64,000 nt of DNA from Nageia nagi. Taxonomy: Eukaryota; Pinophyta. Below the pieces are notes generated by a model. It was not told the origin of the DNA and searched no databases. It saw only the letters and a list, made by a program, of their open reading frames with translations. Shown here one piece after another: positions 46,806 to 59,612 of the stretch (positions within the stretch are counted from its first letter, which is position 1; each line of letters opens with the position of its first letter). The stretch is from assembly GCA_050084985.1 (NCBI GenBank), contig JBITNC010000001.1, forward strand, positions 210,614,001 through 210,678,000, read 5' to 3'. A program made the translations under genes and the position numbers.

Positions 46806-47902
46806 TATAATATCCCCAAAACTCACAAAATGCAATTTTTGTTAAAGTGTAATATTCCAAAGTTGAAATATCACTACTTAGGAATTTATATATATTTTTC
46901 TATCTAGCTCAATTCAAATCAGATATGCAAATTGAACAAGAAATAGAGCTAGAAATGAATTTTATTCTTCAAGAGTTGGGATGTCCCAAATGGACAAGTA
47001 CAATACTCAAGGAAAAATACCCAAATGCTCAAGAAGGGGGATGTTTGCCCTCACAAGGTAGATTTGGATGATCTAGCCTTACAAGTTCTTCAACCTCTTC
47101 TCCCTAATGCTGGATGAGCCTCCTCACACTAATTTGATTGGTCTAGATCTAGGATGTGCCTCCTCACATTGATTTGGTAGGTTAGATTTGGATCTACAAT
47201 ATTGCCACACTAGCTGGATCTAGATCTACCCCACTAGTTAGATTTGGATTAGGGATAGAATAGTTACACCACACTGGCTCAAACTATTCTAGTAACTCCA
47301 CCTCACTGGCTCGAGCTACTCTAGCAACTTCACCTCACTGGCTTGATCTACTATCCAAGCTTAGGTAAGAACTCCTCCACACTAGCTTGAGCTCTCCCAT
47401 TAAGCTAGCTAGAAAGCTACAATTGCACTAGTTGATAACCCCCAAAAAGAGATAAACTCTAATGATCTTCAAGAATGCACCAAATGATACATCCCATCTC
47501 CTTTTATAACAAGATCTCTCATACCTTGGAATCACCTAAAGTGCAATGTCCCTCTTCTGGTGTCTTGGGATGATAAATTAAATCATCTAGGGACCTAGGA
47601 AGCCCAACATCCCATAATGGTTTCCTAGAGATTCCAAATTACAAGATCAATGGCTCATAAATGCAACATCCCATTATGAGAGACTAATATTGCATTAATT
47701 ACAAATAATTGAGCTAGATTAATTAAATAAAATCCAAGGGTGAGTGCCTCAAGGGTCTCTTTAGCCTTAGTTACAGAAATAAATGCAAAATATTTATAAA
47801 ATACTCCTAAATTAATTTATTTTTGGTTTCTCCTCCTTTGCCATGAACTTCACACTCCAAAAGGAGAGAAAGTGGATGTTTTACAAATTTGGGGACATTA
47901 CA
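46806..47902 (-). repeat. 3' LTR of the gag-protease element
   Basis: The plus strand begins TATAATATCCCC (TG mutated to TA) and ends GGGGACATTACA; 1097 bp. It has a TATA box on the minus strand at 47501-47510 and the internal 32-bp repeats at 47267-47400 (ACTGGCTCGAGCTACTCTAG type). Confidence 0.93.
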
Positions 47903-47920
47903 AGTCTCCCCTTCCTAAAT
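47903..47920 (-). other. Polypurine tract of the gag-protease element
   Basis: On the minus strand AGGAAGGGGAGACT lies immediately before the 3' LTR, confirming the orientation. Confidence 0.75.
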
Positions 47921-48125
47921 TGCTTGTCCCTAAGCAACTTAAGATAAATTGGCCCTTCTCTTTCCCATCATAAAAAGCTATAATATGGATGAAAGAACAA
48001 GGAGAAAGAGTCTTGATTTTCTGCTACAAGTGATGGCCAAAATGTCTACCTTCATAGCTCCACAACCCAACATCCAAGTCCTAAATGAAATCAAGGAGTG
48101 CTAGTGGGTTATCTTCTATCCAAGA

Positions 48126-50314
48126 CTACATCACATGATGGGAGGGAGAATCTATAATTTTAGCAAGCATGAATAAATTCATCCCAAAATCCCAATGGTC
48201 TAAGTGGCTAAGTGGTTCATAAGGAAAAGTATGATGAAGTAATACCAAATCTCCAATCCCTCTATTTCTCATTTTAAGCAAGATGATGGATAATTTGTCC
48301 CAAAAAATTTTGCAGCAATATACTTGTAATAGGGACATATATGCCAAAGAGAAGTAAATCTGACCAGTAAGTATTATCATTTGTTTCCAATCTTCAATCA
48401 ACCTCCAACTTATTATCCAAAAAAAGAACTCTCTTAACTAATTCATTAGTGGTTGAGCAAATGTGGGTGTGTTACCTTTGGACTGGGTGATGTCTTACAT
48501 GGTAGTTCTATTTGGGATGTGAGGAATGATTTGATGTTGCTACTTTGGATCTTCTATTACTTCTAATTTATGGGCTTGTGAAGTGGCCCTATTGCTACCC
48601 TGCAATCCTCTCATGATGACCTCCTTTTCATTTGCTAAGAACTTCATTTCCAAGGTGTCATAATTTGTCCTAGTCTCCCCCAAAGTTTTTAGCCATTGAA
48701 TTCCAAAGACCATGTGCAAGGTCCCTCCCATGGGATATACATAGAAATCACTTCTCATGGACTAATTATTGGTCTCAACTAGAAGTTGTCTAGTCACCTT
48801 ATTGCAAAATGAGATCTGTCCATTAGCATTGGCCACATTGAATCCTTCAAAAACATCCATCCTTACTCCTTTCTTAGTAGCAAACAAAGCATCAATGAAG
48901 TTGTGAGATGCCCCTCCATTGATAAGAATAGTCACTTCTTCTCCTAGAGCTCTTCCCTAAATGTGTAATGTGGGGCAATGTGGTGCTCCACTAATGGTGG
49001 CCAAGGTGCCATGAGTGGAAAACTCTTCCACAAATTCTAAAATGTTGCATAGATTTGATTCAAGTTCCTCCATATCCACTACCTCTACATAACTGAGCTA
49101 CACCTTCCCATTGCAATGATGGCCTAGCTCCCATGATCCTCTATAGATAAAGCATATTTTCCTTCTTCACATTTTAGAATGTGAGATCTCCTAATCCCTT
49201 TGTGTCTACTCTAACAGCCATGCATTTCTCCTTGGTGGAGACATGAGCCTTCCTTGGCTCCCATTCATTTTACTTGTTGGTACAATTTATTACTAGGGTG
49301 GCTACATCCTTCCTTGATTTCTCTTTCCTTAGATCAAATTGGTTGATTCAAGTGCTATGGCCCTTCTGATTACCTCATCAAGATCATTTGGCTCAAATGC
49401 TTTGATAGATGCTCTGATATTTTCATTCAAACCCTCCATGAACATAGCCATCCTTCTAGCTTCTGATAGATCTAAAACCATAACAAAAACATTCATAAAA
49501 TCATGTACATATTCTTCAATTGTACCTTTCTATTAGATCTTGGTGAACTCATGGAAGTAACTTTCTTTAGTCTTCTTTTCAAAATGTTCCAACAACCTTT
49601 GGCAAAATTCATCAAAAGTTGAGATCTGGTCATGCCCCAATGTTTTCAATCCATGGTGCCACCACTCATAGGCTCATCCCTTCAAGGAGAGTGTGGCAAA
49701 ATGTATGGCCTCATCTTCTACCATGGAATTGAAAGATAGGTACATTTGGAGCTGGTGAATCCATCCTCTTGCTGATATCCTTGCACCTCCATCAAATTTC
49801 TCCAATTGGATCTTCTATAATGGCTCCTTAAAGATAGGTGGCTATCCTCCTTGTCCTCCCTCTAATTTTCCATGAAATTCTTGGAAAGATATGATGTTTC
49901 TATACTCTACTAGTTTGGCCATGTACTCATCAAATAATTGGTCAAGCCTCTCTTGATGTCTCCATAGATCTCCTCTAGATCTTCCTCTTTTCTAAAAAGA
50001 GGCTTAGGTGGAATACGTACAGACTTCTGGTAATGAGATCTAGCCCTAGATGAGCTCTCTCCTTGGCCATTTCTATTCTCTTAGCTGGGTGGTGGAGTCT
50101 AGTTCCCTCTTTGGGATTTGAGTATCTACAATTACTCCATCATCTTCTTTAATGCATCCAGGATGGCTATGTTGGAATTGGCCATGTTCCCTTATTTGGC
50201 TTCCTCCCAATCTTTAGATCCCTCTAGATCTATTACATCTCTCTCCTCCAAGCTTAGCTGGTAATCAAGATCACTTCTTCCTCTCAAGTAGTAATTATGG
50301 ATCTTGGGTGGCAT
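48126..50314 (-). pseudogene. Gag-protease relic
   Basis: The frame starts at the ATG at 50314 (MPPKIHNYYLRGRSDLDYQL). The gag core is well kept: LEKFDGGARISARGWIHQLQ, YLSFNSMVEDEAIHFATLSL, AYEWWHHGLKTLGHDQISTF, EARRMAMFMEGLNENIRASI. No zinc knuckle is clear. The protease lies at about 48960-48540: GEEVTILINGGASHNFIDAL, where the catalytic Asp is Asn (Asn-Gly-Gly instead of Asp-Ser/Thr-Gly), then VFGIQWLKTLG. After it the frame decays. A short GDLVLL near 48230 hints at an integrase C-terminal remnant, which would make this an internal deletion derivative; that is weak. Confidence 0.85.
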
Positions 50315-50339
50315 GACCTAATATAGGCTGGTAGGAAAA

Positions 50340-50355
50340 CTAGCTCTGATACCAC
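50340..50355 (-). other. Primer binding site (initiator tRNA-Met)
   Basis: GTGGTATCAGAGCTAG on the minus strand follows the 5' LTR directly and contains the full TGGTATCAGAGC. Confidence 0.92.
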
Positions 50356-51459
50356 TGTAATATCCCCAAAACTCACAAAATGTGATTTTTGTTAAAGTGT
50401 AATATTCCAAAGTTGAAATATCACTACTTAGGAATTTATATATATTTTTATATTTTTCTATCTAGCTTAATTCAAATTGGATCTATAAATTGAATAATAA
50501 ATAGAGCCAAAAATGAATTTTATTCTTCAAGAGCTAGGACATCCCAATGGATAAGTACAATACTCAAGAAAAAATACCCAAATGTTAAAGAAGGGGGACG
50601 TTTGCCCTCATAAGGTAGATTTGGATGATCTGGCCCTACAAGTTCTTCAACCCCTTCTACTTAATGCTGGATGAGCCTCCTCACACTAATTTGGTTGGTC
50701 TAGATCTAGGACATGCCTCCTCACACTAATTTGGTAGGTTAGATCTGGATCTACAATATGGCTACATTGGTTGGATCTAGATCTACCCCACTGGCTAGAT
50801 TTGGATCAAGGATGGAATAGTTCCACCACACTAGCTCAAACTATTCTAGTAACTCCACCTCACTAGCTTGAGCTAATCTAGCAACTCCACCTCATTGGCT
50901 CAAGCTACTATCCTAGCTTAAGTAAGAACTCCTCCACACTGGCTCGAGCTTTCCCACTAAGCTAGCTAGAAAGCTGCAACTCCACTAGCTGCTAACCCCT
51001 AAAAAGAGATAAACTCTGATGATCTTCAAGCATGTGCCAAATGATGCATCCCATCTCCTTTTATAATAAGATCTCTCATACCTTGGAATCACCCAAAGTG
51101 CAATTTCCCTCTTCTAGTGTCTTGGGATGACAAATTAAATCATCTAGGGACCCAAGAAGCCCAACGTCCCACAATGGTTGCCTAGAGATGCCAAATTACA
51201 AGATCAATGGCTCATAAATGCAACATCCCATTATGAGAGACTAAATTTGCATTAATTACAAATAATTGAGCCAAATTAATTAAATAAAATCCAAGGGTGA
51301 GTGCCTCAAGGGTCTCTTTAGCCTTGGTTATAGAAATAAATGCAAAATATTAATAAAATACTCCTAAATTAATTTATTTTTGGTTTCTCCTCCTTTGCCA
51401 TGAACGTCACACTCCAAGAAGAGAGAAAGTGAATGTTTTACAAATTTGGGGACATTACA
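50356..51459 (-). repeat. 5' LTR of the gag-protease element
   Basis: The plus strand begins TGTAATATCCCC and ends GACATTACA; 1104 bp. It is clearly similar to 46806-47902; differences are mostly C/T and G/A. Four-fold imperfect 32-bp units (CACTGGCTCGAGCT type) lie at 50821-50955. Confidence 0.93.
51057..51068 (-). promoter_or_regulatory. TATA box of the gag-protease element LTR
   Basis: On the minus strand TTATAAAAGGAG lies about 390 bp inside the 5' LTR. The core TTATAAAAG is also found in the other LTR at 47501-47510. Confidence 0.6.
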
Positions 51460-52262
51460 ACTATGACCATCATAGATTATGTAGTTACATGTAGAATAAT
51501 TGCTATGATTACCAATTTCTTGATGAAAATGTGTTTGTAAATATGTGTGGAATAATAATCTTACCCTACAGGATGAGGTGACCATTTTAGGTAAAGGTGT
51601 ATTTCCCTTGTTGTGTTTGGAATTTTGAATTTGAAAATAGAGGGAAAAATAGCATACCTTATTTAAATTTGAAAATTTACATAAGGTTAGAAAAATAAAT
51701 CTATATGGGATAAAAGTTAAAAATGAGTGCCCATACTATTGCCACATGAGGCTAATAGTAAAAATACTATTAAAATAGACTTTAATATTAAAGGATATTT
51801 TAGAATCATTTGCAAATTATTAAGCAATTATTAGGAGGAAGCACATGCTTTTCATCTTGTTATATGAGGTGTTAAATAATAATGGTCTTAATAGTACTTT
51901 AATAGTACTTAATACTAACCTACCTTGACTTAGGAGTAATACCTCCAAAAAGGACATGATCACACTAATATTATTTTTAATCCTTTAAGATTTCACTTTA
52001 GATTTAAGTATTATTTTTTTATTAAAGTAGGAATAGTAAATATTTTGGCTAATTCCTACACCTTAAGGTTATAAATACAAGGGCCTAACCTTAGAAAAAA
52101 AATCAAGTACCCAACCAAGCAATATCTATAATTCCAAAGTTGAGCTTGTGGAAAGAAAGAGGCCATTTTCTACCCCACTTGAAATTAGGTGCATTCCCTT
52201 ATTTATCAAGTTATAATATCTAGTTCACTATAAAATTGTTTGATATTCTCTAATGTGATATG
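51460..52262 (+). repeat. Chromovirus 3' LTR, segment 2
   Basis: It matches 36656-37455 and includes the conserved TATA block at 52070-52077. It ends in ATATG (52258-52262), the left copy of the target duplication of the next inserted element. Confidence 0.92.
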
Positions 52263-52911
52263 TGTAGACACCTAAAAATGAATTATTATTTATTAAATAA
52301 TTCATTTTAGAGCCTCAATGATGTATTATGTAAAAAGGGTTAAATAATACCCAATGTTATGTCAAAGCTATATAATTTATGTAATGGACCCTTGTCACAT
52401 GTACAAGGGTAAAAAAGATCTAAGTTATATAAATATGTTATCATATATAAAAGTATCAAATATGAACTAAAAAGTATCTCCACATCATCTTTAGAAGAGG
52501 AGGAGGTCATGAGCAAACAAATATGAGGAGGATCCTAGAGAGATTCTAGCACATGATATACATCATTTTGTTATGTGCAAATAATATTTGTAAGTTATAT
52601 CTTATGTATGCTACCTAATTATTCTTTCATTCACTCATTACTACATTCTTTATTACATCTGTTATATTTCTTATCTTAAGCCACCAATGGTGTACCTAAT
52701 ATAGGATGCCAATGATGTGTAATTGAATGAATATGCTTATATTTCATGTATGTTTCTCATAATGGAATAAATATGTGATCTAATTAAGAATAAGTGTATT
52801 CATCTTACTCATTATTTCCATATTTTATATATATAACAATAAAAAACAAGTATACCAATAGTGCATTAATTAACCTCCATAAATAATTAATCATATTATT
52901 TCAAATTTACA
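52263..52911 (+). repeat. Tat-2 5' LTR
   Basis: It opens TGTAGACACC and ends AAATTTACA, 649 bp. A TATA box (TATATAAAAG) lies at 52444-52453. No clear primer binding site follows, probably because of decay. Confidence 0.93.
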
Positions 52912-53013
52912 TTATTTATCTTATCATATTAGTGAGATCTCACAAATTTTTTATTACAAGTTTATGCTACTAGTATTGTGCATTCTTGTTCCTAGGACAA
53001 TATTAGTGTAGAA

Positions 53014-54130
53014 ATGGATATAGAATTCCTTTACCTAATGGAAGATATGAACAAAAATATGCTCAAAATGTAGAAAACATTGAATACATTGATCGGTACA
53101 GGAAGATCAACATTTGGTCCTACTATTCAAGCTACACCTTCTAACATCTCACAACCACAAAATCTATATGAATATGATGTAATATTCATGTCACCTTTGA
53201 TGGATTATATTTGCAACTTTTCCCTACCACCTAAACATAAGGCCCCCAAGTTCAAGATGTTTAGTGGCAAACAAGATCTCAAACAACATCTCATTAGCTT
53301 TCAGGAGGAGTGCCTATTGAAGCTAAGATAAAAGGAGAAATTGATGGTGAAATTATTTCTAATAATTATGAAATGGGATGCTATTCAATGGTTCTATTCT
53401 CTTCTTGTTAATTTAATTGATTCATTTAAGATCTTAGTCAAAGCATTCATAGGCTAATGTAAGCACAACATCAAGGAGCAAAGCAATGTATCTGAATTAT
53501 GTGCAATTCATCAAGGAAGCAATGAAACCTTAGAGAAGTATGTTTTTCACTTCAAAAAGGTATGGAAATATATTTGAAGTAAATTAGATGAACATGAAAT
53601 TTGTGCTATTTTTCATCAATCTATTATACAGGTTCTTAATTTCCCTATTGCTAGTGCTAAAGCTATTAGTTTGGAGTATTAGTTCAATAATTATAACATA
53701 AAGAGAAGGAATTATTAGCTTTAGGTGAGCTTAAATATGAACCTAATCCCTTTGTTTGAGATACTTGAAAAATATATGCAAAAAAAGATGAAAAACTAGT
53801 ACATATGGTAGATAGATCTAGTTCCCCTCCAAAGATGCAAAGATCTCAAACTACAAAAGAGAAATTATATACATTTCTAATACAACCATAAATTATTTTG
53901 AGGGATCTAATGAAAAGAAGACTTTGAAATCCCCTTGAGCAATCTTCTCAATAATATAATACTCCTATGGGACACTTTGATGCTTATTGTACTTACTATC
54001 AATGAAAAGTGTATGCTAAAAAAATTTGCAAGACATTAGAGATAGCAATATTGGAGCTTATGGATAATGAAAGATATATAATTGATGAAAACCTTACCAA
54101 ATAAATATATATATAATTAATATCATTTTA
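53014..54130 (+). pseudogene. Tat-2 gag relic
   Basis: The frame begins at the ATG at 53014 (MDIEFLYLMEDMNKNMLKM). The gag core follows: PPKHKAPKFKMFSGKQDLKQ, HLISFQEECLLKL, IKWDAIQWFYSLL-like text, FKILVKAFIG, then ETLEKYVFHFKKVWKYI. A degraded zinc knuckle lies near 53970-54040 (YCTYYQ, then ICKTLE). Compared with Tat-1 the long N-terminal coiled coil is absent. TAG/TAA stops are frequent. Confidence 0.85.
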
Positions 54131-55835
54131 TAATTTTAATAGACAAGGAAGTTTGTGGTAACTTAAGAAGAGGATGTCCATGTAATGTTGCAAACTTGAT
54201 TACAACTGAATAAGTATGTATCCCACATGATCCTAAAGGTTTTAGCATAATTGATCAATTAAAAAATACACCTTTTAAAATTAGTTTATATGATATTATT
54301 TCTACATATAAATTTCATTGGGATATATTATATGCCTTATTTAGAAATGAAACTATCCCTACTAATATTTTAGCTGCTATGTTTTTTAAAGCAAATTAGA
54401 ACCATTAAGGAATGTGATGCTATTTCTTTTTACAAATATAAGAAGCTTAATCAAGAATTGTTAGATGAATGTTTAGATTTATATATCATACCTATTGTTG
54501 ATGGATGTAAGGTTAAATAAACAAAGGTAGATAATGGATCAGCTATAAATGTGTTCTAATCATTTCTTATTCAATTGCAAGAGAAAGGTATAGAGATTCC
54601 TCTATTAGAAGAAGCTACTTTTAGGATTAGGGCATATGATAGCTCATAAAAGAAACCTTTAGGAATATATACACTCAAGATTACTATATGTGTCAGGACT
54701 ATAATAATAAAATTTTAGGTTATAGAGTCCAAATTATCATGTTACATGCTTTTAGGGAGACCTTGGATTCATGATATGGATACAATCCCTTCCACACTAC
54801 ATGGTAGATTGAGGTTTGAATTCTAAGGTGAAGTACATACATTCATGGAAGATCCTAAGCCATATGAACTATGAAATGTTTTTTATATTTAAGAATTTGT
54901 CATTTTACCACCATGATATGAGATAAAACCCTTGGAATTTCCTGCACTAGAGGAAAATACAAAAATTAGTTGTAGATCATGGAGATAGGTATGGGAACCT
55001 ATAGAATTGATGATATAGAACTATTTGTGTCTATAAAAGACTTGGTATGGACTAGTATATTAGCTGTTAAAGGCCTCTAGTGGTGTTCCATTCTACTAAA
55101 AGGCTAACAATGGTGTGATAATGATGGAAATAATGACCAAACCTACTCCACCTTAGTTGACAAGTCAAACCAAACCCTTCAATAGGCATACCTTCATCTT
55201 TTAAACTAGGTAAAATATTTCCCTTTTCTTTTTTTTATAAGTACATGGTTCAAACCTACAAATATAAAGGGGTAGGTTTAGGAAAATATAAATAAGAAAT
55301 TCTTGATTTCCCTAATACCTCTAAGACTCAAATGACCAAAATAGGCATGGGTAATTATGGGAAAGTAAAATAGAAATGGGGTCCCATTAAGTTTATTAAA
55401 GAATGCAATTTAATAGAATTATTAGATTATATTGATGTAGATACATGGATTGATGATTCCATACCTCTTAAGTTTGATTATTTCAATACTAATGATGATA
55501 TTCTTGAATACTTAGGGGCACATTTGGAATTTCCCAAATCTAATGAGAAATGTAAACCAACTTATATACTTAATGAATATGCTTATTTTATCAAGAGATC
55601 AATTTTCATGAAGTATTGTAGGTTTAGCCATTTGATGCAACTGAGGATGAAATGCCAAGCATAGAAGAATTACCATCCTTATTACAAAAAGATCTTACAT
55701 TTCCATAAGAGGATTTGATACACATCAATATTGGCTCTTCAAATTATGAGAGATTGTTACAAATTAGAGCAACCTTACCTCTTCCACAATAAGAAAGGTA
55801 CACAAATAAGTTTATTGAGCATTCTAAGAATTTTT
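54131..55835 (+). pseudogene. Tat-2 protease and spacer
   Basis: The protease is seen at about 54510-54870: KVDNGSAINVF with the catalytic Asp, RIRAYDSS, CYMLLGRPWIHDMDTIPSTL, HGRLRFEF. It parallels the Tat-1 protease block by block. Beyond it the roughly 900-bp spacer to RT is strongly decayed and contains the words CTAGTGGTGT and AACAATGGTGT near 55078-55115. Confidence 0.8.
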
Positions 55836-56790
55836 CTTGGTATTATGAGGATATGTTAGGATTATATCCCTAATTTATTATGCATAATCTACCATTGAAA
55901 GAGGTCATCAAGCAAATTAAATAAAAACCTCAAAATATTCACCTTTCCAAGGCCTTACTAATTAAGAAAGAGATAGATAAATATTTGAATGTGAGTTTCA
56001 TAAGGGCTATTGACTATTCTAATTGGATGGGTAATGTTTTCCTTATTTTCAAACCAAATGGTGAAATATGGGTATGTACAATTTTTTGTGATATAAATAA
56101 TGCTTATCCAAAATATTATTTTTCATTACCAAATATTGATATGATTATCGATAGTATAGCTAGTCATGATACATTATCATTCATGGATGGATTTTCTAGC
56201 TATAACCAAATTTTAATTAACCCTATTAATAAACATAAAATAGCTTTTACTACCCCTTAGGGTAATTTTGCTAGATAGTTATGCCTTTTGGAATTAAAAA
56301 TGCAAGAGTTACATATCAAAGAGCAATGATCACCATGTTTCATGAGCACATTCACAAAACTATGGAGGTATTTTTTGATGATATTTTAGTCAAATTCAAG
56401 AAAGGTAAAAATCATATACAAGTGCTTAAAGAGGTATTCAACATTTTTCAAAGGTACACATTAAGACTTAAACCTCAAAAATATGCATTTGGAGTTACTT
56501 CTAGTAAATTATTAGGATTCATGGTTTCTAATAGAGGAATAGAAGTAGATCCTAAAAAAGTCAAAATCATTGTTGGTATGCCTCCATCCAAAAATTTAAA
56601 ATAATTAAGGAGCCTAAAAGATAAAATAAATTCAATTAAAATATTAATTTCACAACATGGAGATAAATATAGGCCATTCACTTATTTTCTCAAAAAGGAT
56701 GTCAAATTTTTATGGGATGAAAATTATCAAAAAGACTTTGAGGATATCAAATAATATTTACTTAATCCTTCCATGCTTTTCCTTATGGGT
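55836..56790 (+). pseudogene. Tat-2 reverse transcriptase
   Basis: The lead-in FSWYYEDMLGLYP is followed by FIRAIDYSNWMGNVFLIFKP and WVCTIFCDINNAYP. Ile stands at the position of the first catalytic Asp. FMDGFSSYNQI and MPFGIKNARVTYQRAM follow. The active-site box reads FFDD. Then KLLGFMVSNRGIEVDPKKVK. There is one frameshift near 56270. The enzyme is inactive by sequence. Confidence 0.92.
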
Positions 56791-57640
56791 TTTTAAAAAC
56801 TTGATTACTTATACATATCAGCCACATTATATGCACTAGGAACAATGCTTTTTCAAAAAGATACAAAACATAAGGAAAGAGCCATCTATTATCTCAATAA
56901 AATGTTGATTGATTATGAAACTAGATACACCCCTATAGAAAAAATTTGTTATGCTATTATTTGCACTACTAAAACATTGAGGTATTATTTATTATATTGC
57001 ACTATATTTGTTGTTAGTCCTATCAACCTATTGAAATATCTTGTGGCTAAGTAGCATCTATTAGGTATACTTGCAAAATGGCTAATGTTGTTATAGGAAT
57101 TCAATATAAATGTTGTAAAATAAAAATCTATCAAAGGCTAAGCAATCATAGATTTGATAGTAGATTTCCCTCAATATAGTGAGGTAGTTGTCTATGAAGA
57201 ATTTTTAGATGAATATCAAGTTTAACCACACTACTAGCAGCATGCAAACTTTCTAGAAGGATACCAATGGTGTGACTTTGATGAGATATTGATCCCTAAT
57301 GAGTACATATGTCTCACAAAAGATGATCCAACTATTTGTACCTTGTATTTTGGTGGTTCAAAATGTTTTCATGAAGGAAGATTAGGTATTGGTTTGGTAT
57401 CTCCTACAAATTAGGTAATCCCCATGTCATACAAGCTTACTTTTGATTGTACAAATAATATGGCTGAATATGAGGTACTCATATTAGGATTAAAAGCTCC
57501 TGTAATTTCAAAAATTAAAAATATAGAGATATATGGGGATTCCTAGATTTTTTTCAATCAAATACAAGATTTTTTTGACACTAAAGATGAAAATTTAAAA
57601 CCTTATATACTTTCAGTAATTGATTTATTGGATCAATTTG
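56791..57640 (+). pseudogene. Tat-2 RNase H and archaeal-type RNase H
   Basis: The first domain: YLYISATLYALGTMLFQKDT, RAIYYLNKMLIDYETRYTPI. The second (about 57325-57640): LYFGGSKCF, LGIGLVSP, NNMAEYEVLILGLK, IYGDS. The first catalytic Asp of the second domain is Gly (FGGS); in Tat-1 the same residue is Tyr. The paired domains assign the element to the Tat lineage. Confidence 0.92.
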
Positions 57641-59103
57641 ATAAATATACTATTAAGAATATTCTAAGAACTAATAATAGGTATGTGGATGCAATGGTAA
57701 GTGCAACTACACTAGTACCAATTGAAATCAAAGATGAAGAGATCATACTTACAATTTGTAAGTTAAATTATCCTTCTTATATAGATTATATGTATGAGAT
57801 TCAAGCTTGTATTACTATATAAGAGAATGATTTTTAGAATTGGTACATTAATATCTACAATTATTTAAAAAATCAAATAGTTCTTGATAATTTTGATAGA
57901 AATGAAAAAGTGAGATTGAAAAGAACTATAATAAGATATGTGATAATTGGAGAATTATTATATAGGAGATAATTTGATGGTGTATTATTGATATTCTTAA
58001 CATAATATGAGATACCTACTTCTTTAGAACAAGCTCATGATGGTTTATGTGGTGGTGAATTCCATGCAAAAGCACTACACACCAAAATTTTGAGGATTGA
58101 ATTCTATTGGCCTACTATGAAAGAGGATTATAAGGCTCATATTGAAACTTATTTTTAATGCCAAAAATATACAAATTTAGAGAAGAAACCTACCCAAGAA
58201 TTACATTATATTATTTCTCCATGGCCATTCACTACTTGGGGCATAGATTTGATTGGTATCATTAATCCTAACTCTAGAGAAGGACACAAATTTGTCATAA
58301 TAGCTATAGAATTAATCACTAAGTGGATGAAAGCTATCCCAATGAAATTAGTCACTCAAACTAAAATCATTTCATTCCTCATCAAAAACATCATCACAAG
58401 GTTTGGTGTACCACAAATGTTGATAATGGATAATGGCCTAAATTTCAAAGGTAGAGATATGAAAGCATTTTGCAATAAGTTTTATATTGCACAAATCTTT
58501 TCTTCCATATATTAACCTCAAGGTAATGGTAAACTTGAATCCACAAATAATATAATCAAGAGCATAATTTCCAAAACATGGGATAAATACAAAAAATATT
58601 GGTATGATCAATTACCATATGCATTATGGGCTTATAGAACTAGTATCCATACAACCACTAGGGAAACACCATTTTCATATGGAGAAGAATCCATTATCCC
58701 ACTTGAGATGGAGATCCCCTCCCTTAGAATTTCCTTACAAGGTGACATATCTAATAAAGATGCAAGAAGACTAAGGTTGCAACAATTGGAATCATTAGAT
58801 GAGAAGAGAATTAGAGCCATTAAATATCAAAAGGTATACCATGCAAAACTAAAAAGAGAATTTGGAAAGAAAATCAAATCAAAGGAATTTAAGGTAGGAG
58901 ATCTAGTGTTGAAAGAAAATATTAACAAAATAGTAGAAAATGATGAAACACAAGGAAAATTTGAGCCTAATTTGTTGGGTCAATATATTGTGCTTGATGC
59001 AATAGTATTAGGTTCATATAGACTATCATTCATGTATGGAAAAGGAGAACCAAATAAATTCAATGCTATCCATATTAAACATTTCTATGCTTATAAATTA
59101 TAG
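57641..59103 (+). pseudogene. Tat-2 integrase
   Basis: The zinc domain is damaged (AHDGLCGGEFHAKALHTKIL; one His and one Cys changed). The core keeps Asp in WGIDLIG, Asp in MDNGLNFKG and Glu in GNGKLESTNN, with WAYRTSIHTTTRETPFSYG following. The C-terminus has FKVGDLVLKENI, LLGQYIVLDAI and ends HFYAYKL before TAG at 59101. From 58249 to 58515 and 58708 to 59103 the frame is open, the best-kept part of the element. Confidence 0.93.
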
Positions 59104-59225
59104 CTTTGTGCCCCATAAAATATATAATCCATGAGCAAGAGCATGAAAACCTTTATTTTTTATAAAATCTAAGAATTCCCATGGTGCTAGCAGTGTGAAC
59201 TACAAATAGGTCACCAATGGTGTTA

Positions 59226-59260
<35 letters not shown>

Positions 59261-59612
59261 GAATAAAGGAACATGAGAAGTATTATCTCCTCTTCTAAAA
59301 TTTACTTTACATTCTATGCTACATTTCTCAAAGCTTTAAACAACATTGTTCTCTTCCATGTGTTGTTGATTCATGACTATTACTCAAATGATGATATGGT
59401 AGATTTGTGTTGCAGTACAATTCATGCATGTGATAAGTTTGGTCTCCTTATCTCCTTCTAATAGCATCAACTAGGGGCAATCTCATATTCAATTATAAGT
59501 ATGTTGAATAAGAAAATATTAATTGATAGAAGATAACATAATTTTGTTTTTATAAAATTCAAGGAATTTAACATCACTAGCAGCATAGGTGATTGTAAAA
59601 AGATAGTCCAAT
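59104..59612 (+). other. Tat-2 3' region before the tandem repeat
   Basis: No gene is seen. It contains CTAGCAGTGTG and CACCAATGGTGT (59187-59224), a (CA) microsatellite at about 59228-59256, and CACTAGCAGCATA near 59575. Confidence 0.6.
59228..59256. repeat. (CA)n microsatellite
   Basis: A pure CA run of about 14 units lies just after the integrase gene of Tat-2. Confidence 0.95.

Larger units (their letters stand above)
46806..51459 (-). mobile_element. Gag-protease LTR element without RT, inserted in the chromovirus 3' LTR
   Basis: The element is read on the minus strand: 5' LTR 50356-51459, PBS for initiator tRNA-Met at once, gag, protease, polypurine tract, 3' LTR 46806-47902. The interior is only 2.45 kb and holds no RT or RNase H. 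The host LTR continues without loss on both sides (CACCCTATGACCATTG in the intact copy). CTAT occurs at both junctions; the target duplication is blurred. The gag type is that of chromoviruses. Confidence 0.92.

Noticed and set aside
46585-46860. Minus-strand ORF at the junction of chromovirus LTR and inserted element
   Set aside because: It crosses the insertion edge at 46806, so it cannot be an ancestral gene.
59273-59461. Small plus-strand ORF between integrase and the tandem repeat of Tat-2
   Set aside because: There is no family match, no counterpart that I can see in Tat-1, and the length is within chance for this base composition.
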